DNA of 64,000 nt from Oenanthe sinensis. Lineage: Eukaryota > Streptophyta > Magnoliopsida > Apiales > Apiaceae. How positions within the stretch are numbered: position 1 is the stretch's first letter; the number at the start of each line of letters is the position of its first letter. A model generated the notes under the pieces. That model had not been told where the DNA came from and made no database searches. It was given only the letters and a program-made list of their open reading frames with translations. The position numbers and the translations under genes were made by a program. The DNA is taken from assembly GCA_028671895.1 (NCBI GenBank), contig CM053794.1, positions 40,254,501 to 40,318,500 on the forward strand, given 5' to 3'. Of the stretch, positions 11,206 to 24,587 are shown one piece after another.

Positions 11206-14200
11206 CTCTCCCGAGAAAACAATAAAATAAAACAGAACAATTTCTGAAACTGACAATAATGAAAGTACAATATCTATATCAGAAACAAAGAGAAAGAAAC
11301 AGGGGAGGTTTATTAATATGCTTTGCCTAGGGTAGAAGAAAATGAAGGCGTTGAAGATAATATATTTATGAATTGTTTGTCCTTTCACTTATTAAAGCAC
11401 ATATTGTAACTGCCTAACTCAGATTAATGCTTAACTAATAGTATGCAATTAACAAGGTTCATGGGCTTTTAAACAATCATTAATTATAGGAAGATAGTAA
11501 GAAGAAGGGAGAGCCGTACTTTTAAATATGAGTATGTATGTATTTTCGAGTGACAGACTGACAGTTCATGCCTTGTGGTTACATATATAATACAAATGCA
11601 CAGAAAGATAGCGATGTTGTATAATACAGTTTGACTTTCTGACAAATACTAATAATAAATCAAAAGGAGCGGTTTAAGTTTTGCTTATGTAACAAATCTC
11701 TGAAAATTATAAGAGATAACAAGGCAGAAAAGGTGAGGAGGAGAGTGAGATTTGGTTTAAAGTTGGTGGTTAACGTAATCAAGTGTGTGCTAGATGCTAA
11801 TTAGATTAGTTAAAGCAAGATTGTATAGGCAAACAAGGAGTATCTGAAGGGTGGTTTTCTTGAACATGTGCATAGAGGAGTGATGGATAAATTGATTGTG
11901 AAAGTTGGGCCCAAAAGTATTAAACATTAGGCAAGACATCCACCAACTGCAACCAAGGCTGCCCATCTGTTTCTTTTATTTATTTTTTCTTTTATTAGTA
12001 AATAATAATAGTGCCTCAATTTGAAAAGTCTAGAATTTAATTTTTTTAACAGTAAATATTTGTATTAATAATACAAGTTTATAATATTATAAATTACACG
12101 AGTAATATTTGGGGTTATAACATTCTCATCGATAGAGTAAATTTTATTTTACAGAAAAGATAAAAGTTCCTAATAATTTGCTGCAATTGCTTTAAATTTA
12201 TTTATGGACATAAATATTTAAAATCGTTTATTGTCTATTTAGTAACTTATATTTATTTGAAATAATGTATTTTGTCAAATAATTTATTTGAATAATCAAA
12301 ATAATTTGAATGTAGATTTGTATTTCATTTGAATTAAAAATTAATAAAATTTTAAATTTTAAAATAAAAATTCAATCAACATCATTTAAAAATGAATTAC
12401 ATATTTTCAGATGTAATCTTACATTTTTTGCCAGGGATTCATCGTTGACATTAGTCAGTGCTTTGGGGTGCTTTGCTCGTCAATTTTTGAGTTAGGTAGT
12501 AATTATATCATAAAGTTTATAATATAAGATAGTTAAAATATGTGTGTTTGGTTTATTACTATATAACTAGAAATTACATAGTTAATTTTTATAAATAATT
12601 AATATTTTTATGTTGAATATTTATGTAATTTGTGATGAACCTATATAATTAAGTTCCCATATTTTGTACTAACTATAAAAACTTTGAAATTTGGAGTTCT
12701 CTTATCATATTTAAAATTCATTAAACCAAACACAAACAACACAACCTTAATAATATACGGAGCAGAAGGCAGTATTCTAGAAGCTGTATATATGCATATC
12801 ATTGTTTTTAAACACGCACATTATTACGAAATCCGAAAACACACGAAACACAAATTTCACTGCGAAATAAGAAATTTGTTTTGAATTAGACAACTCGCTG
12901 TCACGTTTATTAACTTCTAAACCCATAATTCATGTGCAGTTTGTGTTGGCCTACAATAAAATTTGTAGGGTTTTTTCTTTAAGATTCTAAATATTATTGT
13001 AATTCATTTTTTTCTCCCCGTGAAAGCGCTCCTCCCCCATGCACGCCCAGAGTAAAGAGTAAAGTTAATCCATGGTGATTATAACAACCACTATTATCAT
13101 CATATGTTTGTTGCACTTGTTACTTTTCTTCCCAGCTAAAGTTACAAAATATGTTATATATACTTCATGTAAAATGCAACATTAATGTGTTATTTTCCGC
13201 ATATAAAAGTCGTATAAAGAGTGCTTTTGAATTTGGCTTTTAGTTTATGAGTAACGGCAGTTGGATTGTTACGGTTAGTCAGTTGGAGAATTTCATGTAA
13301 TTAATGGAGTGCTATTAATTAGAAAATCATTTACTCGTAAGAAAGATAGATTAATTAAGAGCCACCTATAAGCGTAGAACCTTCAAATGCCGCCAGCACA
13401 AGACGGAAAATGCTTATATCCCGAAAGATATTACTCTATTATTTACTCATCTCTTTATTTATTTTTATTTTTTTTGGAAAGGCAAATATATAAAAGATTA
13501 AAAATTCAGTACAAAAGGGGATGAGAATGCGAATACACTTGGGATAAGACAATACTTCCTAACCCCGATTCCCTTATTCATCTCTTTATTTAGTATAACT
13601 TTTTAAATAAAATTTTAATAATAACTATTTAATGTATTAGTTTTAATATTAATTATTATTCACATACATATTAAATAATATAATAAATAAAAATAAAAAT
13701 ATTTTTTTTATAAAATTTAACTTTTTTAACATGTATGAAATTTTTTAAAATATACTAGTAAAAAGGAGTACTACTGTACTACTAACTATTATAGGATGCC
13801 AGTAAATCATGTATAATTAATAGGAAAATGGGTCTGACCTCTTACATGCTAGTCTTGGATTAATTATTGTACTGTTATCACCATTTATTTTAAAATGTCG
13901 TTTTAATTTTTTGTAATTATTTTGAAATATAAAAAGTATTACTTTTATAACTTATTTTTTCAATGTTTTTGACTAAAAAATTAAATGACATATTTTTAAT
14001 TTAGAAAAAAAATAAAAAAAGATCTATAGAAATAACTTTTTTATATTTTAAAATACGTGTAAAAAATTGAAACAATATTTATTTTAAAATGGAGGAGGAA
14101 TATAATATTGATAGTACTGTAGTTGGGACTGGGGAGTAGTTAAAAGTTTATAAAATGGAGTGCATGAAGAGAAGTAATGATATCAGCTTGCTTTTGTCTG

Positions 14201-17200
14201 ACGATCACATTCTTACATCTTTAAAGAACTTACTTGCTTATCATTTCTAGGATTCGATCAGGCATCTTTTGTTTTGTCTGAAATCAATTGCAAAATCAAC
14301 TTGTCATTGAATAACTACTGTATGTTTAAGGCTCAAAGTTTTGGAATCGGTCTTTATAAGGAACTTGCTTGCCTGTAATTATTTTCTCGCAATTAAACAT
14401 TAAAATATTCGTATCACGTACAGTCATCTGTATTTTAAAAGCAGCATGCCAGTATGAGATCGATCACCAGGTAGCCAGTTGTTTTAAATTAAGATTTTCA
14501 GCAAAATTTTAAAGTGTTTTTTTAAACCAAGAAAAGGGAGCAATAAACTTGAGAAGCCTTATAAAATTGTCAATATATACCCTGGAAAAATGAGTTGAAG
14601 ACGAACATAAAAATCCTGGGCCTCCTGGCTGGCAATTATGGAGAAGGCAGAGTGCAACCAAAGGCTGCAGTGGATCTAATGAAGTGCTGAAACAAGTAAG
14701 TAATCATTATTTATGTTCCTGCCCGGCAGTGCAGATCGAGAGCATAAGAACGTACTAGCCATTTTCTATGGATTTAGAATAACGTTACCAGAATCATCAT
14801 AACAACTAATGAACTAAACAATACGGAGTGATATTAAGGAAGACGTGATGGTTTTTATGAATTCCTGAGACCTTGCTTTGATACGTACCACCGATGGATC
14901 TTGGATATTGGATATATATACACTATTATTGGGAAAACTAATAGAAAACGAAGAAGTGTAGTTTTGTGATTTTATATTTTATTTTAAATCTCTGTTCTAG
15001 TTTATTATTTTTTCTTCAAGATCAATAAGTGATTATGATTAGCATAGCAGGCGCCAGCCGCGCCAGACGTACATGAATAAAGAGCAATGTGGCTGGACCA
15101 TATATATATATATATATAATATTAGACAATTGTGAAACTGCAGCTTCCAATCATTTAGTACTTTCCGATCCTTAGTTTTGCATGGAAATGTAGACATTAA
15201 GTTACCGGCTTTTCCCCTCACTTCCTTCAGAGCTTAAGCTTATCAGCTATGACAACATGTATAGTCTGATTATGTGTTAAACTACACAGAAAGCTTGCAC
15301 TATGAATGTAGATCATCTTAATTATTAGCTTACAAGAATGCAAAAATCTTATTTCATTATTTTAGCTTCTCAAGATTTGGTTTTGTATTTTTTTTGGTTT
15401 TGTATTAGTAGTATATAGGCGGTCGTCTTGCAAGGGCAGAAGTTAAAATACTACAGTATATATTAGCATTTGAACACAGCGGTCTGAAGATTTTATGCGC
15501 ACACATCAGATGGAATAATATCAAATGACTCTCTCCCTTGAAACGAAAAGCAAATTCTAAAAGCATCAGAGAAGAATGAAAAACAAGCTAAGCATACACT
15601 TTTCACTGATGGACCGGCTACTCAACAACAAGAATTTACTGCATGCTCTGTTGCTTCTATTAGGCAACACAACTACCAAAACAACTGCAAGGTTAAGGAA
15701 ACAAAACCCAAAAAGCAATGAAAGGAAATTATGAGCAGACAAACTTTCTTTAACCAGCTCATAAATTTGAGTCCCATATGACCCGGAATATATTCTGGCC
15801 TTATAGAGTACTATATAACAAACTAATGTCGAATCTGTACCAACTTGTACCCTGGTCCCTGTATAATACACACATATAAAACCTTTTGATTGAACATTTT
15901 TGTATGTTTTGCCAAACAGGAAATTTTAACAAGTAATCTAATCACCCTAGCCCTTTATCTAAAAACACAGAAAAGGAAACAAAACATCTTTTAGATACAA
16001 GTTGATATATAGAATTATTACATCTAATAAAGCGAGAAAGTATCTTTTTTATTATTATGATTTGGTAGTTGGTTTTGCAACGGTTTGTCCAGTATGATGA
16101 GATGCACATGCACCTGTGAACAACTGTTAAATATAATCTCTGGGTCAAGTGATGGCATGTCTGATTTAATTATAAGCTTTCTACTTTACTATTTTATAGC
16201 ATAACAATATGAAATTATAAAACTACTAGTTCGAGAATTCTAAATAATATCGCTTGTTGTATCACAAATATTAGTGTAGTTGAGAAGATCAGGCATCACT
16301 GTAATTTCTAATGAAACCTAGCTAGCAGAGTGCTATGCAAATCCCTCAATGTCAATTTCTATGCTGACCTTGTGAAACAATCTGCCAAAACACAATAATA
16401 TAAACGGAGTGATTGGGTGTAGTCCAGTGCGGAACTGTCTCCTTAAAGCTATTTCGCCTCTCACCGTATCTCCCAGGATAAAACGAGAACACGATGATGT
16501 CACGAAGAACAGCACCTTCAGCGAGCTTGAACAGAGCAAGAAAACTATCACCACGAATTTGCCCTCGAAATCCTATGATTTGAATACCATACTAACACAT
16601 CTTAAACACTACATAAGTGTTCTACTATATAAAGGCATGGAAAACACTTTTCCAATTCAATGTGGGATTCAAGTTCTCATTTCTGGATTTCCACTTTCAA
16701 GGTACCAATTTTGGATAATCATATCTCATCCATTCCTTGATCATTTTGAATACTTAAATATGCGTTGCAAAGCTCTCTCGAAGACGAACTAACTACAACC
16801 ATAACTTGTTGCGCGCACGCAATCAAGAAGCATTCAATCTTAGGCTCAAAATGACTTGACAATGTGGGGCTTCTACCCACATTTTCCAACAGACCTACTA
16901 GTCTACTATACCTTACCAGAGGTAGCAGAAATCACATCCATGATCCATCAGTTTGCAATCTGCATGTCACTAGTTATAATTAACAAGTCTTGTTGCAGGA
17001 TCTGATATGATGCGGTGCCCTATAATTTATCTTATATTCCCTGCCACTGCTTAATTAAAATAAGTGCTCATACTTCAAAGTTTGGTCAAGTTTTTTTCTC
17101 AGAATAATTGGCAACGAATTTTGAGTCTGGTAAAGACTTGAACAAACGAGTTGGACACAAGACTAGTTAAACTTAAAACACATAATAAACAGTACCTCCT

Positions 17201-18188
17201 GAAGATGTCTCTGGTACTTATGCTGTCCATTTCTTCGGCTGCAAAGACATGTCAACATGTCAAAACAATTGGACGTCATTATGAGTATCATCGTCACCCC
17301 CTCAACTGGTGTCACAATTATTAGCAATCAGAAGCCAAAGCATCATAGTAACATTCGACAACTGGTGATTTTTATGTCAAGTCAGAGACAATATAAACAA
17401 TTTGATTGTTCCCATATAACTTCATACTTATCGTAATAAGTGAGCAGCAGGATGCATGATTACAGATATATGTTACGGTAATTTGTAAATACAACGTAAC
17501 CAGCAGTTCAAAATATATTTTGTAGCACAAAAAATATTAGAAAAACTCTCACACAAAAAAAGAGAAAAGTAGGAGCAACAATTTGATGGAACGTTACAAT
17601 CATATATGCCAGCGAAATCTTAAGTTTTAGCCTTTTAGAGTTGCAGTACACTGGGAGGTCCTAAAATGACAATTGAGCCCAACCCAGTATATCTAATATG
17701 CTCCAATAATTTCAGCATTCGGAATGTCTCCATATTCTGATCCATCATATCTTCGATTCCAACTTATTTTTAGAGCAACAATAGAGCCCATTCGACTTGC
17801 CTCATAAATAATTTATAAATTAAAAATTATACGTATTTTTTAAATTTTAAATTAAAGTTAAAAAAATCCAAACAAGGGCATATGCTGGCGTTTTTCCCAT
17901 CATCGAACTAGAGATTAAATTATTCTTTTTATCCAAATAAGTTAAATTTTAAAAGTATATTAAATAATTTTAATTTTGTTAGTTAATAAACAGACTAAAT
18001 CGACATCACTCATCGGTTAGTCCGAAGTTTGATTGTTTTAGTATCAAATAACTTGATTTGTTCGATCTAGAGCTACTGGTAGACAAGTGGTTGGCAAGTT
18101 GATATGGACATGCAAATAGACAATAAATTATGTATATAACTTTTTTTTAAAGAAAATAAATATTATATCCTATATATAATTAGAATAA
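11206..18188. other. large intergenic stretch, no supportable gene
   Basis: Seven kilobases of mainly A+T-rich DNA. The first several hundred bases would be the DUF868 promoter. Short open frames (for example 15871-15566 minus, 16554-16333 minus and 16409-16792 plus) show no family signature and no consistent splice partners. The 15.2-17.7 kb part has more balanced composition and could be a decayed gene or a non-coding transcript. I compared by eye with well-known conserved plant microRNAs and tRNA boxes and saw none. Confidence 0.5.
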
Positions 18189-18958
18189 TCGAGTTAGTTT
18201 GGTCGTGAGGGGTAAAATTGTAAAATCATAAATATTATTTATTAATTTATTGATTTCTTTATGAATACAAAAATTAGTTTAATATTATTTATAAATAAAG
18301 TATTAAAGGCTGGATTATCAATAAATAACAATAGCTAACTTAATATTATTTTTAAAAGAAAATATATTAAATTTTAATATTTAAACTGAATAAATATAAA
18401 TTTCTAAAATATTAATAAATTTCACTATAATATTATTATTAAAAAAGTAACCATGCATTGTATGAGTGTAACTAAAATAAATGATATCATATGGTGGTTT
18501 ATTTGTTATCGGGTTTCATAATAATAAAAAGTAGATATATCAAAAAAATTAAAACAATATCTTGACTTCTATTTAACATAAATAAAAATAAAATGCAAAT
18601 AATAGAAAATATTTAATAATAATATTCAAATACACTCATAATATACCCGTATTTCAAATAAAAATATAAATAATCAATAAATAGAATTCAAATATAACAA
18701 TATATTCACACATGATATCAAATAAATTAAATAAAGATAAATATATAAAATAACATTAAAATGTTAATAATAAAATATTTGAAAACAACATTAATATAAA
18801 ATATTTAATAATAATATTCTAATATTTTTATAATATATATATATATATAAAATAAAAATATAAACAACTAATTAATAAAATTAAGATATAATAATGTAAT
18901 TAACATGATATGAAATAAATTAAAAAATAGTAAAAATATAAATATAATTTAGAAAATG

Positions 18959-19000
<42 letters not shown>

Positions 19001-19050
19001 AATTAATAAAATAATACTAATAACTCGTGTTTTGCACGGATCTAAGCTAG
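18189..19050 (+). mobile_element. non-autonomous Helitron-like element, copy 1
   Basis: Starts A|TCGAGTTAG, with the 5' TC typical of Helitrons. Ends ...CTCGTGTTTTGCACGGATCTAAGCTAG|T: a short hairpin (CGTG/CACG) about ten bases before a CTAG end matching the CTRR rule, with host A and T at the borders. No target duplication. The interior is A+T-rich non-coding DNA shared almost colinearly with 30033-31496. It contains a TA microsatellite (18962-18996). Family knowledge: plant Helitrons end in this hairpin-CTRR arrangement and insert between A and T. Confidence 0.7.
18962..18996. repeat. TA microsatellite
   Basis: Uninterrupted TA run of about 35 bases inside the Helitron-like element. Likely length-polymorphic. 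Confidence 0.9.
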
Positions 19051-19203
19051 TTAATTAAAATGTAAGGAGATAACATATCCAAATTGTATTTTCCCGTTCT
19101 TATCGGCTAATAGTAACATCAAACTATATATTATATAATAAAACTAATATATATGCACATATAAGACAACAAAATACACTAAACAATTTCTACTATAATA
19201 CTA

Positions 19204-19470
19204 CTCTTTTCGTCCTATTTTACATGTTATTTTTGAAAAAATTACGCATATTAAGAGGTTCTAACATAAAAATTAATTTCTATTTCTATTTATATTAATT
19301 ACATTAATTGAGATAATTATTAATTATATTACATTAATTAACAATATTAATATCAATACTTTAATCAAAAAATTTATTTTAAAAATTTACCTATAAAATT
19401 TTATTAAAAAGAGATAATGTACATATATGATGATGAGACAAATTTTTTCCACTACTGATTTGGGACCGAG
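19204..19470. mobile_element. possible degenerate Stowaway-like MITE
   Basis: Left end TCTTTTCGTCCTATTTTACA, right end reading inward CTCGGTCCCAAATCAG on the opposite strand, flanked by TA-rich sites. The termini resemble a decayed CTCCCTCCGTCCC repeat. Internal sequence is A+T-rich. A weak call. Confidence 0.35.
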
Positions 19471-19618
19471 TAACTATAATTTAATCATCCCAGAGTGCAT
19501 TGTTTGAAAATAACAAAAATGATCCTGTAGTAGTGTCAAATGGGACCCATTAAGTGGAGGAAATGAATATAAACAAATCAAAAGTAATGAAGTGCGCCAA
19601 AAATCGTCAGCCCTTACA

Positions 19619-21070
19619 TCACCTTCTTTCACTTAATTCTATTGAACTGAAACTTTCAGATGCTAAATCCTTATACGGTCCCACACCCACTACTACCCCA
19701 CTATCTCCTTCCATGTAGGCCCTACTTACTTTTCTCTTCCTTATCCACATCACCACTACCCAACCAAATACCAAAACTGCCCCGCAAAACACCACTGCTC
19801 CGATTCCTAATCCAATCGCCGTCTTATTCTTCCCTGCACTCTCCCGCACTTTAAAATACCCGACTTTTGTATCATCACTAACACTCACCAATGTCTGTAT
19901 GGGGTACTCTATCCTGTAACAGAATCCAGATGAGTTACTGTATACCGCACCCCAGCACTCACAACTATCTTTGCATGACCTCTCACATTGCTCCAACGTG
20001 CTCATTTTTTCATAGCCCATTTGCTCTTTGTATGGTAACTCCACTCCTTTTTTTCTCAATACTTCATACTTACTATTACGCAAGGTACAAAAATCGCCAG
20101 AGTTATTCTCCGGAGGCTCACACTTGCCCGAAGAAAAATCTGTTTCGTTATTTAAACAAGAACATCCCTTGCCACGATGACATAAACCGTACGGTCCGCA
20201 TGAACTTGGTAGCTCACAAAACTCCGATATGGCTTGGTAATCAAGAATCCAAGTCGTCCCGGTCCAATAATAACCTTTTAGATTACCATCGGATTCGATT
20301 TTTAATATACGATTTCCGGGACTGAACTGTTGAAAACTGCTGAACGATTGTATGTCAATTGGAGCTGTCACGTTTTGGTACATACCGAGAAACCCATCTG
20401 AGCTAATGGATGCGTAAATAAGCCCTTGGCCATCGATTATTTTGGCCTTTATTTCCAAAGCTTTGTGCTTGTAGTAATTTTGATCTTGGCCCGATTGTTG
20501 GTTGAACTTTGCGTACAGCCCGATGAAATTGTAACCTAACTGCATGTAGTAGAGCCCGTTGGAGGATTTTAATGTCATGTTACTTGTGAAATTTTGGTTT
20601 TCGAGGAGAGTGTCGGATGGAAAGTCAAAGCTCTGCCATAGGATTGAATCTGGGCCGTTGATTTTTTGGATTTGGAGATTAGATGTGTTGGAAAGATAAA
20701 CACGGTCTCCGTTTGTGTTAGTTGACCAAAACACATTGGAGTGTTTATCCGATATTACGAGACTGCCATTGAAGAGTATATGAGTGGAAGTTGACCAACG
20801 TGGTAACCTGTTGGTGCTGGCGATCCAGAGCTGTTGCAAAGATGGTAAGTGGAGAATAACAAGAGCGAGTTGAGTATGATTGAGTCGGAGCAGACCCAGT
20901 GAGTAGTTGGCGTTGGAATCGGTGAGAAGAGGTTGAAAAGAAGTGACTGATGAGTCTGGTGTAACCGTGAAGCCCTTTGAAAGATTATCCGCGGTATTGG
21001 ATTCAACCCCCGACAACAACAAGGTAGTTGCTGCACAGATTAAATAAAATATGTGAACTGTGAAGGTCAT
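19619..21070 (-). CDS. B-lectin/EGF-like/PAN receptor-like protein without kinase (483 aa)
   Basis: Single-exon gene. Predicted order: signal peptide (about 1-24), bulb-type (D-mannose-binding) lectin region (about 40-190, with the family motif WQSFDFPSDTLL at 145-156), a Cys-rich EGF-like segment (CELPSSCGPYGLC, 285-317), a PAN/apple domain (about 328-408, six or more cysteines), one transmembrane helix (about 418-443), and a 40-residue basic then Ser-rich tail. There is no kinase domain, unlike S-domain receptor kinases of the same architecture. The layout and length resemble the Arabidopsis At5g03700-type PAN/lectin protein. Likely at the plasma membrane with the lectin part outside. The ligand is unknown; a role as a co-receptor is inference. 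Confidence 0.92.
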   Translation of the reverse strand: MTFTVHIFYLICAATTLLLSGVESNTADNLSKGFTVTPDSSVTSFQPLLTDSNANYSLGLLRLNHTQLALVILHLPSLQQLWIASTNRLPRWSTSTHILFNGSLVISDKHSNVFWSTNTNGDRVYLSNTSNLQIQKINGPDSILWQSFDFPSDTLLENQNFTSNMTLKSSNGLYYMQLGYNFIGLYAKFNQQSGQDQNYYKHKALEIKAKIIDGQGLIYASISSDGFLGMYQNVTAPIDIQSFSSFQQFSPGNRILKIESDGNLKGYYWTGTTWILDYQAISEFCELPSSCGPYGLCHRGKGCSCLNNETDFSSGKCEPPENNSGDFCTLRNSKYEVLRKKGVELPYKEQMGYEKMSTLEQCERSCKDSCECWGAVYSNSSGFCYRIEYPIQTLVSVSDDTKVGYFKVRESAGKNKTAIGLGIGAVVFCGAVLVFGWVVVMWIRKRKVSRAYMEGDSGVVVGVGPYKDLASESFSSIELSERR

Positions 21071-21104
21071 ATTGTAACACTTCTAGGCAGAAAGAAGAGC
21101 AGCC

Positions 21105-21113
21105 ATATATAGA
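21105..21113 (-). promoter_or_regulatory. candidate TATA box of the B-lectin/PAN gene
   Basis: A CTATATATGG-type motif on the minus strand about 36 nt upstream of the ATG would imply an unusually short leader. A TA run at about 21161-21176 is an alternative TATA site. Confidence 0.35.
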
Positions 21114-21359
21114 CCGAGTATCGTATATTTATATCATGAATCGGTGGCACGAGAGCTTGTATATATATATATATATACACCATGCATGCCCACTTATAAT
21201 ATTCCATCAGCTTTAAAATAATAATCCTTCTAAATTTCATATATATTAAATTTAAAACTTTATACTAATAAAAAATATAAACTTCTATTTAATATAAAAA
21301 AATTATTTTATGATAAGTTTAACCATATTTTTTTACATCTTAAAAGTTTAAAATAATTA

Positions 21360-21554
21360 CTACATCCGTCCCTATTTACATGTCCACTTTATTTTTTGTG
21401 CAGTTAAATTGACTTATCTTTGACTATAATTTATAAATAATATATAACTGAAAAAAATTAAAATTTTATATTATTAAAAAGTGTATGTAATCTACTTTAA
21501 AATGTATCTTTTAATTTTTTAAAATGATAGACATATAAATAGGAACGGAGGGAG
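21360..21554. mobile_element. Stowaway-like MITE
   Basis: Left end CTACATCCGTCCCTATTTAC; reverse complement of the right end CTCCCTCCGTTCCTATTTAT. TA precedes the left end, and CA follows the right, probably a mutated TA. Length 195 bp, A+T-rich interior. The CTCCCTCCGT terminus is the classic Stowaway (Tc1/mariner) signature. Confidence 0.75.
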
Positions 21555-24500
21555 CACTCCATTATGTGGGGGATTGATAAAATATATGCTCGCATACTTG
21601 GTTTGAAATACATAACATTAATACTACTAGTGTTTTATTCTGTTTTTTTAATTTTACGTTTGACTTTCTGGAATACACTTTTAATGACATATACTTTTAA
21701 TGGTTTTGATTGTATAGTTAAAATTATTATTTTTAAATTTTTTTTGAATTAAATAGATAATCAAAACTTTGATTTACAAAGAAAATTAAAGAAAAATAAT
21801 AATTTTTATAATACAGTTAAACAAATGCCAAAAATCAAAGCAACAAATAAAAAAACAAGAGGGAGTAAATAATTATGAATAGTTGGTGGAGGAGTGGAGT
21901 ATTAAATATGTGATACACATACAGCTAAAGACGATTATTTATACTTATATACAGAGAGATCGAAGTCGTCCTAGGGGTATGCAAGTTGCAGCTGAGCGAG
22001 TCCGTGAACCTCATATACGGTAGATATGGTTCCATACATACGACTTTGTACAATTACAGTAACCATTTCTTTATGGCGGGACGCCGGTACATATAATATG
22101 AGTGTCAATCCAATTGGTAGGAGGGAAAACATTTAAAAGCAGATGGGAAAAATGGAAATGTTAGCTTGATATTAGGTCTGGCTATGCATTCATAAATGAT
22201 AAGTATAAAGTATGCTGAGAAGCGAGAACTAAGTATAGAGAGCTGTCTATCTACATCTCCCCTAAGCCAGTAGATCAATTAATAGTCAACAAAATGTCTG
22301 ACCTTCAATAAGTCAAACATATACGCTCTACATCGACTTCCCAGCTATTTTTATAAATAATGGACAACTGAATGATCAATTTATTTCATGAATTAATTGT
22401 TATTTTATTACAATCTTTAACAGAGAGGGTTATTAAAAAAACTGACGGATATGGAAAAAGAAAAACTATATCAAAATTTGAAGAACATGTTTTCAAGAAG
22501 TTGAAGAAAAATCGTAGATGTAATCAAACGTAATCCAAGGATATGCACTTGGTCTTTCTATGAGTAGTTGAGAATTTAAACCCTTTCGAAGAGAAGTCAA
22601 TTGTATTATATTCAATTATAAAAAGAAATGGTAGATCCTAAAATCTAATATAGATATACCACGAGCGTCGAACTCCGACCAAATATAGATATTTATAGAA
22701 GTGGTTTCAAGTTGAAAATAATTTTTTCAGTACTCTGACATTGTATAAATTTATAATTAAATATACTTCTGAGATTAAAACAATCCCCTAAAAATAACAA
22801 AATAATTAAATTTTATGATTGTTATTTTTTAATTTATGAGAAGTGAGGGGGATATGTCGAAGAAAGAGATCGAACAGGGGAAAAAATTTAAGATGCAAGC
22901 GACTCGTCATATTAAGCTCCTCTTTGGAGTTTCCTAATTTTTTTATAAATTTAAAAATATATAAATTTTTTAACTTATAATTTTCTTATAAAATAAACCA
23001 AACCGTACCTGAAACTCACACTTCTCTGACACAAAAGTAAAATGACAGAATTGAATTTTACTATTACGTGGTCTTAACGTTGAGCACTTGAGCATGAATT
23101 ACTTATTTTATGTTCTTATATATATATATATATGATGACTATTAAAACTTCAGTTAATAAAGCTAACGATGACGATCAACAGCAGGAAACATTTCGAACA
23201 TTGACTTCAGATCAGCTAACTACAAAGAAGAAACTAGAAGAAAAAAGATACAGAACTCGAAAATTTCAGGCTGCAAATATAAATTATTACTTTATTAGTA
23301 GGGCAAGCCGGTAATGCTAATTAAGTTTAAGTTTATGCTCCAATTTCTTTAATCATTCTATATGTTTTAATCACTACAATTTGAACAAACATGTGGTCTT
23401 GTGACTTTACTCCATTGCAGAGACGGGGTTTCATAAGCCACCCCATATTGATTCATAAGCCACCCCATATTGATTTCCTAAATATATATAATTAAGTTAG
23501 CAAAAAAAAGAAAGATATATATCGGCATGATGCTTAGTTATGTATTTTTCATTTGAATAAAAAAAGATTTTCGAATAAAAAAACTAAAATGTTAGAAATA
23601 ATCATATTAATACCTTTACACATACTATAGAGTGGTTGACCCGACAACATATCTAACATGGCCGGACTTAATTGATTAAACTAAGCAAACAGTACTATAT
23701 ATAATCTACTTTGAATTCAAACCTTTCCAGGACTTTAGCTACGCAGACACCGCAATAGTCTAAAATAGTAAGGTTGGTCATGGTGTGCATGTGTTGGATA
23801 CAAGTCTTTCCCAATTAATCCATGAATTTACGTTTAGTAGGTAATATAATAGAATTTATTCTCTGTCAAAAGGAAATTATAGCAAGGTTAAAAGATTTCT
23901 AGATGGGTGTGTGTTCTCATGTATGAGTGCAGAGTACGCATATCAAATATTCAAATGACAAAAGATAGATGCAAAAGTGATTGTTGAAGCGGTGCTCCAA
24001 CATCAAACCTTCATTAAAAATCTAAATTTCATATTGTGAGTTTGGTAATCATACATTTCAAATGTGTGAAACGTATATACATGTACGTATAAGTACCCAT
24101 TTAACAACAAGCTAAAATATAAAAAAACGGATCAGTCACCCAACATTTTGTTAACCACGGACGCTAGAAGACATTGACAAAAGGTCCTAGCTAGCTAGAT
24201 AGCTTCCGGCGATTTCTTTAATTCTTTTCGCTTTTGCTAAGTGCGATTTTTTATTTCATTATAGTTAAATTTCGTCAATTAGTTTAGTTGGCTTAGAGGT
24301 TTTGTAGGTTTATAGGCAAATCTATCAGCTGGCCTAAGGTGACAAGCACAACAACTTGACCTGTCATAGTAATGCATCTCCATGTTGGACGTGAAAGTTT
24401 TGAAGTAATCTACATTTTCGGTTGTTGCAATGACTCTCCACGGAAGAGTAGAATAAACAAGAGTTAATCTTTAAGAACACAAACGAATCCGCAAGCACGA

Positions 24501-24587
24501 ATTCGATTAAGATAATTCTGGAATTCACCAGAAAAGATGAGAAAACTCTCAAAAAGTTTTTAATAATTCAAAAGATTCTAAGTAATA
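21555..24587. other. intergenic, no supportable gene
   Basis: Includes a perfect 22-bp tandem duplication (23430-23473). Small open frames such as 23132-23314 plus show no family signature. The last 230 bases (24360-24587) have more even base composition and may be the end of an LTR retrotransposon cut by the following MITE. Confidence 0.4.
23430..23473. repeat. 22-bp perfect tandem duplication
   Basis: Two adjacent identical copies of TTCATAAGCCACCCCATATT plus GA. A recent local duplication. Confidence 0.9.

Noticed and set aside
11206..11388. 61-codon upstream extension of the DUF868 frame
   Set aside because: Hydrophobic, A+T-rich and not part of the family; the family start aligns with the ATG at 11205.
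15566..15871. 101-codon open frame, minus strand
   Set aside because: No family signature; likely chance frame.
16333..16792. Overlapping frames of 73 (minus) and 127 codons (plus)
   Set aside because: They overlap on opposite strands, match nothing known, and neither has exon partners.
19660..20325. Plus-strand frames of 64 and 144 codons
   Set aside because: Shadows of the B-lectin/PAN gene on the other strand.
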